64,000 nt of DNA from Pseudomonadota bacterium (GTDB taxonomy: Bacteria; Pseudomonadota; Gammaproteobacteria; Steroidobacterales; Steroidobacteraceae): the NCBI GenBank assembly GCA_021826035.1, contig JAKBBE010000005.1, positions 4,327 to 68,326 on the forward strand, given 5' to 3'. The notes under the pieces are model-generated. The model was not told the origin of the DNA. It searched no databases and was given only the letters and a program-made list of their open reading frames with translations. Positions 20,799 through 29,893 of this stretch are shown here, in pieces (position 1 is the stretch's first letter; every line of letters starts with the position of its first letter). The position numbers and the translations under genes are program-made.

Positions 20799-22121
20799 AT
20801 GAACGACCCTCTTGATCATGCCGTGACCTTCGCAGGTCTCGGCCTCACCGCCCCGGTTCTCGCGGGCATTCGCGACGCAGGCTTCGCCAGCTGCACCCCC
20901 ATCCAGGCCCAGACGCTGCCCATCGCGATCGCCGGCCGGGACGTGGCCGGACAGGCTCAAACCGGCACCGGCAAGACCGCCGCGTTTCTCGTGGCGCTCT
21001 ACAACACGCTGCTCACGCGTGCCGCCCCCCCGGGCCGCACCGCAACCTCGGTCCGCGCACTCATCGTCGCACCGACACGCGAGCTCGCGGTGCAGATCCA
21101 TCACGACGCCGAGACGCTCGGCCGCCATACGGGACTGAAACATGCGGTCGTCTACGGTGGCATCGACTACGAGAAGCAGCGGCGCGCGCTGGAGGAAGGC
21201 ATCGACGTGCTGGTCGGCACACCAGGGCGCCTGATCGACTACTACAAGCAGCACGTGTTCGACCTGAAGCATGCTCAGGCGGTGGTGCTCGATGAGGCCG
21301 ACCGTATGTTCGATCTCGGCTTCATCGCCGACATCCGTTACCTGCTGCGCCGGCTGCCGCCGCCGGAGCGGCGTCAGTCGATGCTGTTTTCCGCGACCCT
21401 CTCCTACCGGGTGCTCGAGCTGGCCTATGAGCACATGAACAACCCCGAGCTGGTGCGGATCGAGCCGGACAAGAAGACGGTCGATCGCATCCGCCAAATC
21501 ATGTACTACCCCTCCATGGAGGAAAAAATCCCGCTGCTGATCGGCCTGCTGCGCCAGAGCGAGGCGCATCGAACCATGATTTTCGTCAATACCAAGCGCA
21601 TGGCGGAGCGTCTTGAGGCAGTGCTGCATGCCAACGGCATTCAGGCCCAGGCACTCTCCGGTGATGTGCCGCAGGCGAAGCGGCTGCGCTTTCTGCGTGA
21701 CTTCCACGACGGCGAGCTCGCAGTGCTGATCGCCACTGACGTCGCCTCGCGTGGTCTGCACATTCCGGAAGTCAGCCACGTCTTCAATTTCGATCTGCCG
21801 CAGGATGCAGCCGATTACGTGCACCGTATCGGCCGCACCGCCCGTGCCGGAGCCGACGGCGATGCCATCAGCTTCGCCTGCGAGGAGTACGCGGTCGGAC
21901 TGCCGGACATCGAGCACTACATCGGCCACAAGATTCCATCGGCGCCGATCGAACTGCCGATGCTCGCCACTGACCTAGCCCTGCCCGAGGCGCTGCCTGA
22001 GCATCGGCGCGGTCCGCGTCGCGGCGGCCCGCACCCAGGACGCCGGCCGCGACCCGGTGGGGGTGGGGGTGCGGGTGGTGGCGGTCGGCGCGGGCACGGC
22101 AAGCCGCACCGGCCCGGCTAG
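20799..22121 (+). CDS. rhlB: ATP-dependent RNA helicase RhlB
   Basis: RhlB is a DEAD-box helicase; in E. coli it unwinds mRNA for the degradosome. The 440-residue product carries the Q motif (CTPIQAQTLP), AQTGTGKT, APTRELAVQIH, LDEADRMFDLGF, SATLSYRV, ATDVASRGLHIP and HRIGRTARAG. YGGIDYEKQ and ACEEYAVGLPDIEHYIGH are RhlB-like rather than RhlE/SrmB-like. The ATG at 20799 has GGAG five bases upstream. The C-terminal tail (from about residue 400) is Arg/Gly/Pro-rich, an RNA-binding type extension. Divergence from trxA-rho matches the E. coli locus. Confidence 0.93.
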   Translation: MNDPLDHAVTFAGLGLTAPVLAGIRDAGFASCTPIQAQTLPIAIAGRDVAGQAQTGTGKTAAFLVALYNTLLTRAAPPGRTATSVRALIVAPTRELAVQIHHDAETLGRHTGLKHAVVYGGIDYEKQRRALEEGIDVLVGTPGRLIDYYKQHVFDLKHAQAVVLDEADRMFDLGFIADIRYLLRRLPPPERRQSMLFSATLSYRVLELAYEHMNNPELVRIEPDKKTVDRIRQIMYYPSMEEKIPLLIGLLRQSEAHRTMIFVNTKRMAERLEAVLHANGIQAQALSGDVPQAKRLRFLRDFHDGELAVLIATDVASRGLHIPEVSHVFNFDLPQDAADYVHRIGRTARAGADGDAISFACEEYAVGLPDIEHYIGHKIPSAPIELPMLATDLALPEALPEHRRGPRRGGPHPGRRPRPGGGGGAGGGGRRGHGKPHRPG

Positions 22122-22224
22122 CGCCGTCTGCGGCGGCGCGCGCTATGATACGAAGTCGTAGCGAGACACGATACGGCGGGGGCGCAGGGCGCCGGTCCCG
22201 CCGCCGCGGCGGACACGGAGCGCG

Positions 22225-22449
22225 ATGACCGACACCGAAGACAACATCGATCGCGAGCTGTTCCGCAACATGGAGAAATTGCGGCAGCTGCGCATCGCGC
22301 ATCGCGACCTCGACGAGGTGATTTGCCGGCTGTCGCTCGACCTGCACATCGATGAGCTGCAGCTGAAGCGGCTGAAGAAGCGCAAACTGGCGCTGAAAGA
22401 TCAGATCACCCGCCTGGAAAGCGAGCTCATTCCCGACCTCAATGCCTAG
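22225..22449 (+). CDS. YdcH/DUF465 family small coiled-coil protein
   Basis: This 74-residue, highly charged, alpha-helical protein has the DUF465 pattern: an N-terminal RNMEKLRQLRIAHRDLDE segment and a C-terminal LKRLKKRKLALKDQITRLE helix. Members form antiparallel helical hairpins of unknown function. It lies about 100 bases after rhlB and is convergent with the decarboxylase gene (23-base gap). Confidence 0.85.
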   Translation: MTDTEDNIDRELFRNMEKLRQLRIAHRDLDEVICRLSLDLHIDELQLKRLKKRKLALKDQITRLESELIPDLNA

Positions 22450-22472
22450 CGCACCGGGGGCGCACGGGGCAG

Positions 22473-23894
22473 TCAGTCGGCCGCGGCGGCCGACTGCATC
22501 AGCGCCCAGAGCGCCTCGACGTGCCGGTGTTCGGTCGTCTCGACGCCGAACGACACTCGCACCATCCATCGACCGTCGAGCATCGCGGGGGTGAGATACG
22601 CCTGACCCGATTCGTTGATGCGCCGCGCCCATGCGAGCGTGTGCCGGTCGAGCGCATCGCCGTCGAGTCCCGGCGGCTCATGCCGCACGCACACCGTCTG
22701 CAGCGGCACCGGCGCCAGACGCCGCCAGTGCGCGGCGGCGTCGATGTGCTCGGCGAGCCAGCGCGCGTGGGCCAGATCGCGCCTCAGCCGCGTCTGCAGC
22801 CCATTCACGCCCTGCTCGCGGATCAAAAACCACAGCTTCAGCGCGCGGAACCGCCGCCCGAGCGGAATGCCCCAATCGCGCAGGTTGCGCACCGTCTCGT
22901 CCGCCGCGGTGCGCAGATAGCTCGGGCTCGTGGACATCACCCGGATCAGGTGCTGCGGATCGCGCACGTAGTAGAGCGAGCAGTCGAACGACGCACCGAG
23001 CCACTTGTGCGCATTCACCACAAGGGAGTCAGCACCCTCGACGCCCTCCCACAGCGCCCGACACTCCGGCAGGATCATGGCCGCGCCGGCCAGGGCCGCA
23101 TCGACGTGCAGCCACACTCCGTGAGCGCCTGCCATCGCAGCGATCGGGGCGAGCGGATCGATCGCCGTGACGGCCGTCGATCCCACCGTGGCGACGATGG
23201 CACAGGGACGCAATCCGCGGCGCAGATCCGCCTCGATGGTCTCGTGCAGCGCCTGCGGCTGCATCCGAAATGCGTCATCGACGGGGATCACACGCAAATT
23301 CTCCCGCCCGAAGCCCGCCAGCAGAGCCGCCTTCTCGACAGAGCTGTGACTCTGGCTCGACATGTACACCGTGAGCGGCTCGGCGCATCCCTGCAGTCCG
23401 CCGCGTGCGGCGGCGAAGTTCGTGGCGCGCTCGCGGGCGCACAGCAGCGCCACCAGCGTCGCCGTCGAGGCCGTATCCTGGATCGCGCCGCTCCAGTGCC
23501 TCGAGAGGCCCATCATCTGGCGCAGCCAATCGGTGGTGAGATCCTCCAATTCAGTGAGCGCCGGACTCGCCTGCCAGTTCAGGCCGAGCTGTGCCAAGCC
23601 GGTGCTGGCCAGGTCCCCGAGCACCGCCGCGAGCGAGCTGTTGGACGGGAAATAGGCGAAGAAACGCGGATCCTGCCAGTGGGTACAGCCCGGCAGAATG
23701 ATGTTGGACAGATCGGCGAGCACGTCTTCCAGGGGCTGCGCATCGGGCGGCGGCTCGGCCGGAAGGCGCCCGCGCACGTCTCCGGGGGCCACAGGTGCCA
23801 TCACCGCACGAGCGCCTTCGGCGCACTCGCGCCGGTAATCGGCGATCCAGTCGATCAGCTGGTGCCCGAACGCACGAAACTCTTCGCAGTCCAT
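22473..23894 (-). CDS. PLP-dependent aromatic L-amino acid decarboxylase family protein
   Basis: This 473-residue group II decarboxylase converts an L-amino acid, probably aromatic, to its amine. Family features are WQDPRFFAYFPSNSS near residue 72, SQSHSSVEKAALLAG (the His stacking on PLP), HVDAALAGAAMILPE (the Asp that salt-bridges the PLP nitrogen), and NAHKW with the PLP Schiff-base lysine. The C-terminal VRVSFGVETTEHRHVEALW also matches. Tryptophan, tyrosine, DOPA and phenylalanine are all possible substrates. It is the last gene of the holA-to-tldD operon, 11 bases after tldD. Confidence 0.87.
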   Translation of the reverse strand: MDCEEFRAFGHQLIDWIADYRRECAEGARAVMAPVAPGDVRGRLPAEPPPDAQPLEDVLADLSNIILPGCTHWQDPRFFAYFPSNSSLAAVLGDLASTGLAQLGLNWQASPALTELEDLTTDWLRQMMGLSRHWSGAIQDTASTATLVALLCARERATNFAAARGGLQGCAEPLTVYMSSQSHSSVEKAALLAGFGRENLRVIPVDDAFRMQPQALHETIEADLRRGLRPCAIVATVGSTAVTAIDPLAPIAAMAGAHGVWLHVDAALAGAAMILPECRALWEGVEGADSLVVNAHKWLGASFDCSLYYVRDPQHLIRVMSTSPSYLRTAADETVRNLRDWGIPLGRRFRALKLWFLIREQGVNGLQTRLRRDLAHARWLAEHIDAAAHWRRLAPVPLQTVCVRHEPPGLDGDALDRHTLAWARRINESGQAYLTPAMLDGRWMVRVSFGVETTEHRHVEALWALMQSAAAAD

Positions 23895-23905
23895 GGTCGG
23901 GCCGC

Positions 23906-25357
23906 TCAGGCCGTACCGCCGACCGTCAGATTCTCGATCTTCAACGTCGGCTGGCCGACGCCGACCGGTACGCTCTGGCCTTCCTTGCCGCAGGTCCCGA
24001 CGCCCTCATCGAGCTTCAGATCATTACCCACCATCGTCACGCGGGTCAGGACGTCCGGGCCGTTGCCGATCAACGTCGCCCCCTTCAGCGGAGCGCCCAA
24101 TCGACCGTTCTCGATCGCGTACGCCTCGCTCGCGGAGAAGACGAACTTGCCGGATGTGATATCCACCTGGCCGCCGCCGAAATTCACCGCATAGATGCCG
24201 CGCTCGACCGACTCAATAATCTCCTGCGGATCATGGGGACCGGGTCGCATGTAGGTATTGGTCATGCGCGGCATCGTCAGATGCGCGTACGACTCGCGGC
24301 GTCCGTTGCCAGTGGGGCGCTGCCCCATGAGCCGCGCGTTGAGCCGATCCTGCATGTAGCCGCGCAGGATCCCGTCCTCGATCAATGTGGTGCATTGCGT
24401 CGGGGTGCCCTCGTCATCAATGTTGAGTGACCCGCGCCGCCGAGCCAGCGTGCCGTCATCGACCACCGTACAGCCTGCGGCCGCCACGCGCTGGCCGATT
24501 CGGTTGGCGAACGCCGAGGTGCCCTTGCGATTGAAGTCACCTTCCAATCCGTGACCGATGGCTTCGTGCAGCAGGATACCCGGCCACCCGGCGCCCAGGA
24601 CGACCGTCATGGGACCGGCCGGCGCCGGCACGGCATCGAGGTTCACCAATGCCTGGCGGGCCGCTTCGCGCGCCAGGCGCAGCGGTGCATCGTCGGCGAC
24701 CAGCTCGGCCAGCGAGTACCGCCCGCCGGCGCCACTGTAACCACGCTCGCGCCGGCCGTCTTGCTCGACGAGCACCGAGACGTTGAAGCGCACCAACGGA
24801 CGGACGTCCGCGGCCAGTTCTCCCTCGCTGTTGGCGATCAGCACCACCTGGTGCACCGCAACCAGGCTGGCGGTCACGTGTACGACGCGCGGATCGACGC
24901 GACGCGCTTCGCGGTCGACCCGCTCGAGCCAGGCCACTTTGTCCGCATCGGGGAGCGTCGCGAGCGGATCGGCGGATAGATACAGCTGGTGACCACTGCG
25001 CTCGCTCCAGGCTGCCACCCGTCGTTCAGAGCCGTGCTCCGCGATGGCGCGCGCCGCGTGCGAGGCCTCGGTGAGCGCCGGTAGGTGGATCTCGTCCGAA
25101 TACGCGAATCCGGTCTTCTCGCCGGCGAGCGCACGCACCCCCACGCCCTGGTCGATGCTCGCACTACCGTCTTTCACGATACCGTCCTCGAGCGACCAGG
25201 ACTCCTGACGGGACAATTCGAAATACACGTCGGCGAAGTCCACCGAGTGTGTGAGCACCTCACCAAAAATGTTCTCAAGGCGGCCGTCGAGGCCGCTCGG
25301 ACGCAGGATCAAGTCGCGAGCGAGAGTCAGCGGATCGGTACGGGTCAAATCGGTCAT
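23906..25357 (-). CDS. tldD: Metalloprotease TldD
   Basis: TldD pairs with TldE/PmbA to form a zinc protease that processes small peptides such as microcin B17 and CcdA. The 483-residue product has the active-site motif [11 protein letters not shown] (His264, Glu265, His269), preceded by [11 protein letters not shown], and ends with a [13 protein letters not shown] tail. No tldE/pmbA is visible in the window, though E. coli also encodes it elsewhere. It follows the nitrilase gene by 31 bases. Confidence 0.95.
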   Translation of the reverse strand: MTDLTRTDPLTLARDLILRPSGLDGRLENIFGEVLTHSVDFADVYFELSRQESWSLEDGIVKDGSASIDQGVGVRALAGEKTGFAYSDEIHLPALTEASHAARAIAEHGSERRVAAWSERSGHQLYLSADPLATLPDADKVAWLERVDREARRVDPRVVHVTASLVAVHQVVLIANSEGELAADVRPLVRFNVSVLVEQDGRRERGYSGAGGRYSLAELVADDAPLRLAREAARQALVNLDAVPAPAGPMTVVLGAGWPGILLHEAIGHGLEGDFNRKGTSAFANRIGQRVAAAGCTVVDDGTLARRRGSLNIDDEGTPTQCTTLIEDGILRGYMQDRLNARLMGQRPTGNGRRESYAHLTMPRMTNTYMRPGPHDPQEIIESVERGIYAVNFGGGQVDITSGKFVFSASEAYAIENGRLGAPLKGATLIGNGPDVLTRVTMVGNDLKLDEGVGTCGKEGQSVPVGVGQPTLKIENLTVGGTA

Positions 25358-25388
25358 GGACGCCTTCCTATGGGCTCAAAGGGGTGGA

Positions 25389-26201
25389 TCAGCCGAGCAC
25401 GCGGTGCTCGAGCACCGGGAACCGCTCCCGGTCGCGCTGTTCAGCCGCAAGGTCGATGTCCGCGGTCACGAGGCCCGGACCCTGTGCTTGGCGCGCCAGC
25501 ACCCGGCCCCAATGATCGGCCACGAGGCTGTCGCCGTAGGTCTCGCGCCCGTTGGCGTGCCGGCCTGACTGCCCTGCGGCGATCACCGCGCAGAGATTTT
25601 CAATCGCCCGCGCACGCAGCAGGACTTCCCAGTGCGCCTGCCCGGTAGCGGCGGTAAATGCCGCCGGCACGGCAAACAGCTGCGCGCCACGCGCGCTCAG
25701 CGTGCGGTACAGCTCCGGAAAGCGGACATCGTAGCAGACCGACAGGCCGAGCCGGCCGACGGGCGTGTCGAGTACGACCGGAGCACTGCCCGGCGCGAAA
25801 TGCGCCGATTCCCGGTAGCTCTCGGCGCGGTCCGGCAGCTGTACATCGAACAGGTGGATCTTGTCGTAGCGGGCGCGCCGCTCGCCGTCAGCGTCGTACA
25901 CCAGGCAAGCCGGCGCCACACGCCCGTCGACCGCGCCCGAGAGCGGTACCGTTCCGCCCACGATCCACAGGCCAAGTTCACGGGCACGGGCGGCCAGAAA
26001 CGCCTGAATCGGGCCAACGCCGTCCGGTTCACTGACGCGCCGCCGATCCGCCTCGGTTCGGCCCATGAAGGCAAAATTCTCCGGCAGCACCGCGAGCCGC
26101 GCGCCGCGCTCGGCCGCCGCCTCGAGCAGTGCATGCGCCTGCTGGAGGTTGGCCTCGACCTCGGCGCCCGAGGTCATCTGGATGGCGGCCACCGTGCTCA
26201 T
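25389..26201 (-). CDS. Carbon-nitrogen hydrolase (nitrilase/Nit-like amidase)
   Basis: This 270-residue member of the nitrilase superfamily shows the catalytic triad motifs in order: Glu in LPENFAFMG, Lys in YDKIHLFDVQLP and Cys in SVCYDVRFPELYR. The sequence most resembles Nit1/Nit2-like amidases; deaminated glutathione amidase is the best guess. The ATG at 26201 was chosen because MSTVAAIQMTS matches family N-termini. It sits between rng and tldD, a frequent proteobacterial position. Confidence 0.88.
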   Translation of the reverse strand: MSTVAAIQMTSGAEVEANLQQAHALLEAAAERGARLAVLPENFAFMGRTEADRRRVSEPDGVGPIQAFLAARARELGLWIVGGTVPLSGAVDGRVAPACLVYDADGERRARYDKIHLFDVQLPDRAESYRESAHFAPGSAPVVLDTPVGRLGLSVCYDVRFPELYRTLSARGAQLFAVPAAFTAATGQAHWEVLLRARAIENLCAVIAAGQSGRHANGRETYGDSLVADHWGRVLARQAQGPGLVTADIDLAAEQRDRERFPVLEHRVLG

Positions 26202-26235
26202 TGCCGAAGCGTACTCCGTCCTCCGCGCAGGCGCC

Positions 26236-27696
26236 TTACAGCGCCACGACGTCGAACTGGTCGACGCCGTAGAGCGCCTCGACCTGCAACCGTACGGCGC
26301 GGCCAGCGGCGCTCTGCAGCGCCCCGAGCGCGGCAGACTCCGACTCCAGCAACCGGTCCACGACCGCAGGATGCGCCAGCACCAGCACATCCCCCAGGCT
26401 CTCCTGACGCTGCAGCTCACGTAAAATCTCGTGGCACACCGTCTCGGCCGTCTTGACGAAGCCGCGCCCCTCGCAGGCCGGGCAGGGTTCGCACAGCAGG
26501 TGTGAGAGGCTCTCGCGGGTGCGCTTGCGGGTCATCTCGACCAGTCCGAGCGGGGAGAGGCTGACGATGCGGCTCTGCGCACGGTCGCCGGCCAGGGAAC
26601 GCTCCAGCGCCGCGAGGATCTGCCGCCGATGCGCTTCGGCATGCATATCGATGAAATCGATGATGATGATGCCGCCGAGGTTACGCAGACGCAGCTGTCG
26701 GCCGATTGCCTCGGCTGCCTCGAGGTTGGTCCGAAAGCTCGTCTCCTCGAGATTGCGGTGCCCAACGTAGCCACCGGTGTTCACGTCGATTGTGGTCATC
26801 GCCTCAGTCTGCTCGATGACCAGATGTCCGCCGGAACGTAGCATCACCCGGCGCTCGAGCGCGCGGCCGATCTCCGCCTCCACACCATGTAAATCAAAAA
26901 TCGGTCGCGGTCCGCCATACAGCTCCAGGCGCGCCGCCACGCCCGGCATGAACTCGGCGGCAAACTCGCACATGCGCGCGAGGGTCTCGGCGGAATCGAC
27001 CCGCACCACCCCAACGCCGCGCGAGAGCTCATCGCGCAGCAGCCGCAGCGCAAGCGGCAGATCCTCGTGCACGACCACACCGGGCGCCGAGGCCAGGGCG
27101 CGCTGGCGCACGTGCCGCCACAGTCGCTCCAGATACTCGATGTCCTCGCGCAACCCCTCGGCGGTGGCACCCTGCGCGGCGGTGCGCAGGATGAACCCGC
27201 CTCCCGCCGGGCGCAGCTCGCCGAGCAGCGTCTTCAGCCGCACGCGCTCGTCCTCCTCCTCGATCTTGGCCGATACGCCGATACCCTCGCCCTGCGGCAG
27301 GTACACCAGGTAGCGGGCCGGCAAGGTGACGAAAGTCGTCAGACGCGCCCCCTTGGTGCCGATCGGATCCTTGATCACCTGCACCAGCAGCTCATCGCCC
27401 GGGCTGAGCAGCCGGCGCACGTCGATTTCGGCGGTCGCAGCCGGCGGCGCCCGCTCGCCCGCCTCAAGCGGCGGGCTGACGATGTCATCGACGTGCAGAA
27501 ACGCGGTGCGCTCGAGCCCAATGTCGAGGAAGGCCGCCTGCATGCCGGGCAACACGCGCATGACGCGGCCCTTGTACAGGTTGCTGACCAGCCGGCGCCG
27601 GCTGGTACGCTCAATGAAAATCTCCTGGACGATGCCCTCTTCGATGAGCGCGGCGCGGGTCTCGCGCGGCCCAACGTTGATCAGGATCTCCCTCAA
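26236..27696 (-). CDS. rng: Ribonuclease G
   Basis: RNase G is an E/G-type endonuclease that matures the 16S rRNA 5' end and cuts some mRNAs. The 486 residues include an S1 domain (VSNLYKGRVMRVLPGMQAAF near residue 37), the catalytic core with TTIDVNTGGYVG and IIIDFIDMHAEAHR (metal-binding Asp residues), and the zinc-link CEPCPACEGRG. I set the start at TTG 27696, which overlaps the maf stop (TTGA), has a GAGG about ten bases upstream, and gives REILINVGPRETR as in E. coli RNase G. Length then matches the family (E. coli 489). Confidence 0.95.
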   Translation of the reverse strand: MREILINVGPRETRAALIEEGIVQEIFIERTSRRRLVSNLYKGRVMRVLPGMQAAFLDIGLERTAFLHVDDIVSPPLEAGERAPPAATAEIDVRRLLSPGDELLVQVIKDPIGTKGARLTTFVTLPARYLVYLPQGEGIGVSAKIEEEDERVRLKTLLGELRPAGGGFILRTAAQGATAEGLREDIEYLERLWRHVRQRALASAPGVVVHEDLPLALRLLRDELSRGVGVVRVDSAETLARMCEFAAEFMPGVAARLELYGGPRPIFDLHGVEAEIGRALERRVMLRSGGHLVIEQTEAMTTIDVNTGGYVGHRNLEETSFRTNLEAAEAIGRQLRLRNLGGIIIIDFIDMHAEAHRRQILAALERSLAGDRAQSRIVSLSPLGLVEMTRKRTRESLSHLLCEPCPACEGRGFVKTAETVCHEILRELQRQESLGDVLVLAHPAVVDRLLESESAALGALQSAAGRAVRLQVEALYGVDQFDVVAL

Positions 27697-28295
27697 GCGC
27701 GACTGCCTCGCCAGACGGCAATTCCGGCGGCGCGCAGCAGCTCGGCCGTCTCCGCGAGCGGCAGTCCGACCACCCCGGAGTAGCTGCCCGAGATCGACTC
27801 GATGAACACCGCGCCGTAGCCCTGGATGGCATAGCCGCCGGCTTTGTCGCGCGGCTCGCCGCTTTGCCAATAGGCTTCGCGCTCCACCAACGTCAGGTCT
27901 CGCAACCGCACCTCGGTAGCGCTGATGCGCACCTCGACACGGCGCCCGCTCGCGAGCGCCACGGCGGTGAGCACCTGATGCGCTCGTCCGCAGAGCCGGC
28001 CCAGCATCGCCAGCGCATCGGCGCGGTCGACGGGTTTGCCGAACACGACCCCGTCGAGCACCACCGCCGTATCAGCCGCCAGCACCGGCAGCGGTTCCCC
28101 GCGGGTGCGCACCGCCATGGCCTTCTCCACCGCCAGGCGTTCGACGTAATCCTGGGGAGACTCCCCAGGCAGCGCTTGCTCATCGAGATTCGCCGGCACC
28201 GCCTTGTGCGGCACACCGATCTGCCACAGCAGATCGCGCCGGCGCGGCGAGGCGGAGGCGAGGCACACGAGCGCTGGGGTGGGCTCTGAGGTCAT
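27693..28295 (-). CDS. maf: Maf-like nucleotide pyrophosphatase (YhdE type)
   Basis: Maf proteins hydrolyse non-canonical or dTTP/UTP nucleotides and are linked to septum control. The 200-residue protein has LASASPRRRDLL at the N-terminus, the AADTAVVLDG active-site Asp, and the RDKAGGYAIQGYGAVFIESISGSYSGVVGLP signature split across residues 150-180. The start ATG overlaps the rlmH stop by one base (TGATG), and its stop overlaps rng. maf-rng adjacency is conserved. Confidence 0.93.
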   Translation of the reverse strand: MTSEPTPALVCLASASPRRRDLLWQIGVPHKAVPANLDEQALPGESPQDYVERLAVEKAMAVRTRGEPLPVLAADTAVVLDGVVFGKPVDRADALAMLGRLCGRAHQVLTAVALASGRRVEVRISATEVRLRDLTLVEREAYWQSGEPRDKAGGYAIQGYGAVFIESISGSYSGVVGLPLAETAELLRAAGIAVWRGSRA

Positions 28296-28765
28296 CAATC
28301 GCGATGATACGGGTGATGGGCCAAGATGCTAAGCGCCCGGTACAGCTGCTCGGCGAGTACGACCCGCACCAGCGCATGCGGCAGGGTGAGCGCCGAGAGC
28401 GATAGCAGCAGGTCGGCGCGCGCGCGCACCTCGGGCGAAAATCCGTCCGGACCGCCGATCAGGAACGCGAGATCCTGCCCGGCGTGCATGCGTGCGGCCA
28501 GCCACTCGGCGAACGGGCGCGTCGGCATCTGCCGGCCGTGCTCATCAAGCGCGACGACGAACTCCCCCGCATGCAACGCGGCAAGCGTCTTGCGTCCCTC
28601 GGTCTCAATGGCGCGGTGCGGATCCTGGCCGGCGCTGCGTCGGCCCGGTTCGATCTGCATCAGCGTGAGCTTCAGCTGTGGACCGAGGCGGCGCACATAG
28701 TCCTCGTATCCCTGGCTCACCCAAGCCGGCGGACGGGTTCCGACGGCGATCAGCCGCACGCGCAT
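28295..28765 (-). CDS. rlmH: 23S rRNA pseudouridine-1915 N3-methyltransferase RlmH
   Basis: RlmH is a SPOUT methyltransferase acting on 23S rRNA helix 69 of the 70S ribosome. The 156-residue product has the family length, with the SAM-knot sequences LIGGPDGFSPEV and LSALTLPHALVRVVLAEQLYRA, and the terminal HHPYHRD. ATG 28765 was picked because MRVRLIAVGTRPPAWV aligns with other RlmH starts. rsfS-rlmH adjacency is universal in gammaproteobacteria. Confidence 0.96.
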   Translation of the reverse strand: MRVRLIAVGTRPPAWVSQGYEDYVRRLGPQLKLTLMQIEPGRRSAGQDPHRAIETEGRKTLAALHAGEFVVALDEHGRQMPTRPFAEWLAARMHAGQDLAFLIGGPDGFSPEVRARADLLLSLSALTLPHALVRVVLAEQLYRALSILAHHPYHRD

Positions 28766-28787
28766 GGCGGGCGCTCTTGGGGGGCCG

Positions 28788-29207
28788 CTAGGGATGGCTG
28801 GCCGTGTGTGCAGGGGCCTCAGCCGCCGGACCGGCTTCCCAGAGCCGCTCCAGCGCATAGAACTCGCGCACCCGCGGCAGCATCACGTGCACGACAATAT
28901 CCTGCAGGTCCACCAGGACCCATTCGCCCTCGCGCTCGCCCTCCATGCCGAGCGGACGCAGGCCGTTCGCCTTGGCCTGAGTGACGACGTGCTCGGCGAG
29001 CGATCGGACGTGCCGGTCGGAGGTGCCGGAGACGATCACGAGCGTGTCGGCGACGTCGGTCAGGCCGCGCACGTCGATCACCTTGAGGTTGACGGCCTTC
29101 ATGTCTTCAAGCGCGCTGAGCACGACGCGCAGCAGCGCTGCGGCGCCCTTAGCACGTGCGCGTGATCGGGGTATCTTGCTGCGGCGCGCGGGAGTTCGGG
29201 TGGTCAT
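28788..29207 (-). CDS. rsfS: Ribosomal silencing factor RsfS
   Basis: RsfS binds L14 (encoded in this window) and blocks 30S/50S joining in starved cells. The 139 residues contain the family core VIDVRGLTDVADTLVIVSGTSDRHV, PLGMEGEREGEWVLVDL and VVHVMLPRVREFYALERLW. The ATG at 29207 overlaps the nadD stop by four bases (ATGA). A basic 25-residue N-terminus is longer than in E. coli, so an internal start cannot be excluded. Confidence 0.94.
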   Translation of the reverse strand: MTTRTPARRSKIPRSRARAKGAAALLRVVLSALEDMKAVNLKVIDVRGLTDVADTLVIVSGTSDRHVRSLAEHVVTQAKANGLRPLGMEGEREGEWVLVDLQDIVVHVMLPRVREFYALERLWEAGPAAEAPAHTASHP

Positions 29208-29845
29208 GTTTGCGGAGAATAGCACTGGGTGTCGAGCAGAAGACGGCGCACCTCATCGGGCACGAGATAGCGCGGATCGCGTCCGGCGAGTATCAGCTGG
29301 CGCAGTTCGGTCGAGGAAATCTCCAGCTGCGTCACGGCGTGGATGTAGACCTTGCCGGCGGGTCGCTCATGCAAGTCGCGGATCGAGCCGGTGCCGTGAT
29401 CGACCATGACCTCCCCGAGCGGGCCTTGGGTCGGCGCCTTCCAACCTGGACGGTGGGCCACCACGACGTGCGCCAGCGCGAGCAGCTCCCGCCAGCGGTG
29501 CCAGTGAGGCAGTCCGAGAAACGCGTCCATCCCGAGCAGCAGGCACAGCGAGCGGTGCGGATGCTCGGCGCGCAACTCCGCCAGAGTATCCACCGAGTAC
29601 GACACGCCGCTGCGGCGCATCTCGCGGTCATCGACGGTGAAGGCCGGCTCGCCGGCGACCGCCGCACGCACCATGCGCAGCCGCAGTTCGGCATTGGCGA
29701 TGGTCTGCTCACGATGCGGCGGATTGCCGGTGGGCAAGAAGCGCACCTCGGTGAGCCGCAGCAGCTGGCGCAGCTCGAACGCGGTGCGCAGGTGCCCGTA
29801 ATGAATGGGGTCGAAGGTACCGCCGAACAGTCCGATGGGTTGCAT
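29204..29845 (-). CDS. nadD: Nicotinate-mononucleotide adenylyltransferase
   Basis: NadD adenylylates nicotinate mononucleotide in NAD synthesis. The 213-residue product begins MQPIGLFGGTFDPIHYGHLR, with the GGTFDPIHxGH nucleotidyltransferase motif, and has the C-terminal ISSTELRQLI motif. It lies 48 bases after holA and overlaps rsfS, reproducing the E. coli holA-nadD-rsfS-rlmH order. Confidence 0.97.
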   Translation of the reverse strand: MQPIGLFGGTFDPIHYGHLRTAFELRQLLRLTEVRFLPTGNPPHREQTIANAELRLRMVRAAVAGEPAFTVDDREMRRSGVSYSVDTLAELRAEHPHRSLCLLLGMDAFLGLPHWHRWRELLALAHVVVAHRPGWKAPTQGPLGEVMVDHGTGSIRDLHERPAGKVYIHAVTQLEISSTELRQLILAGRDPRYLVPDEVRRLLLDTQCYSPQT

Positions 29846-29893
29846 GGCTTTTTTCGTGCACTCGGCCGTGCGCTGCGCACGGCCCTTCGGGCG

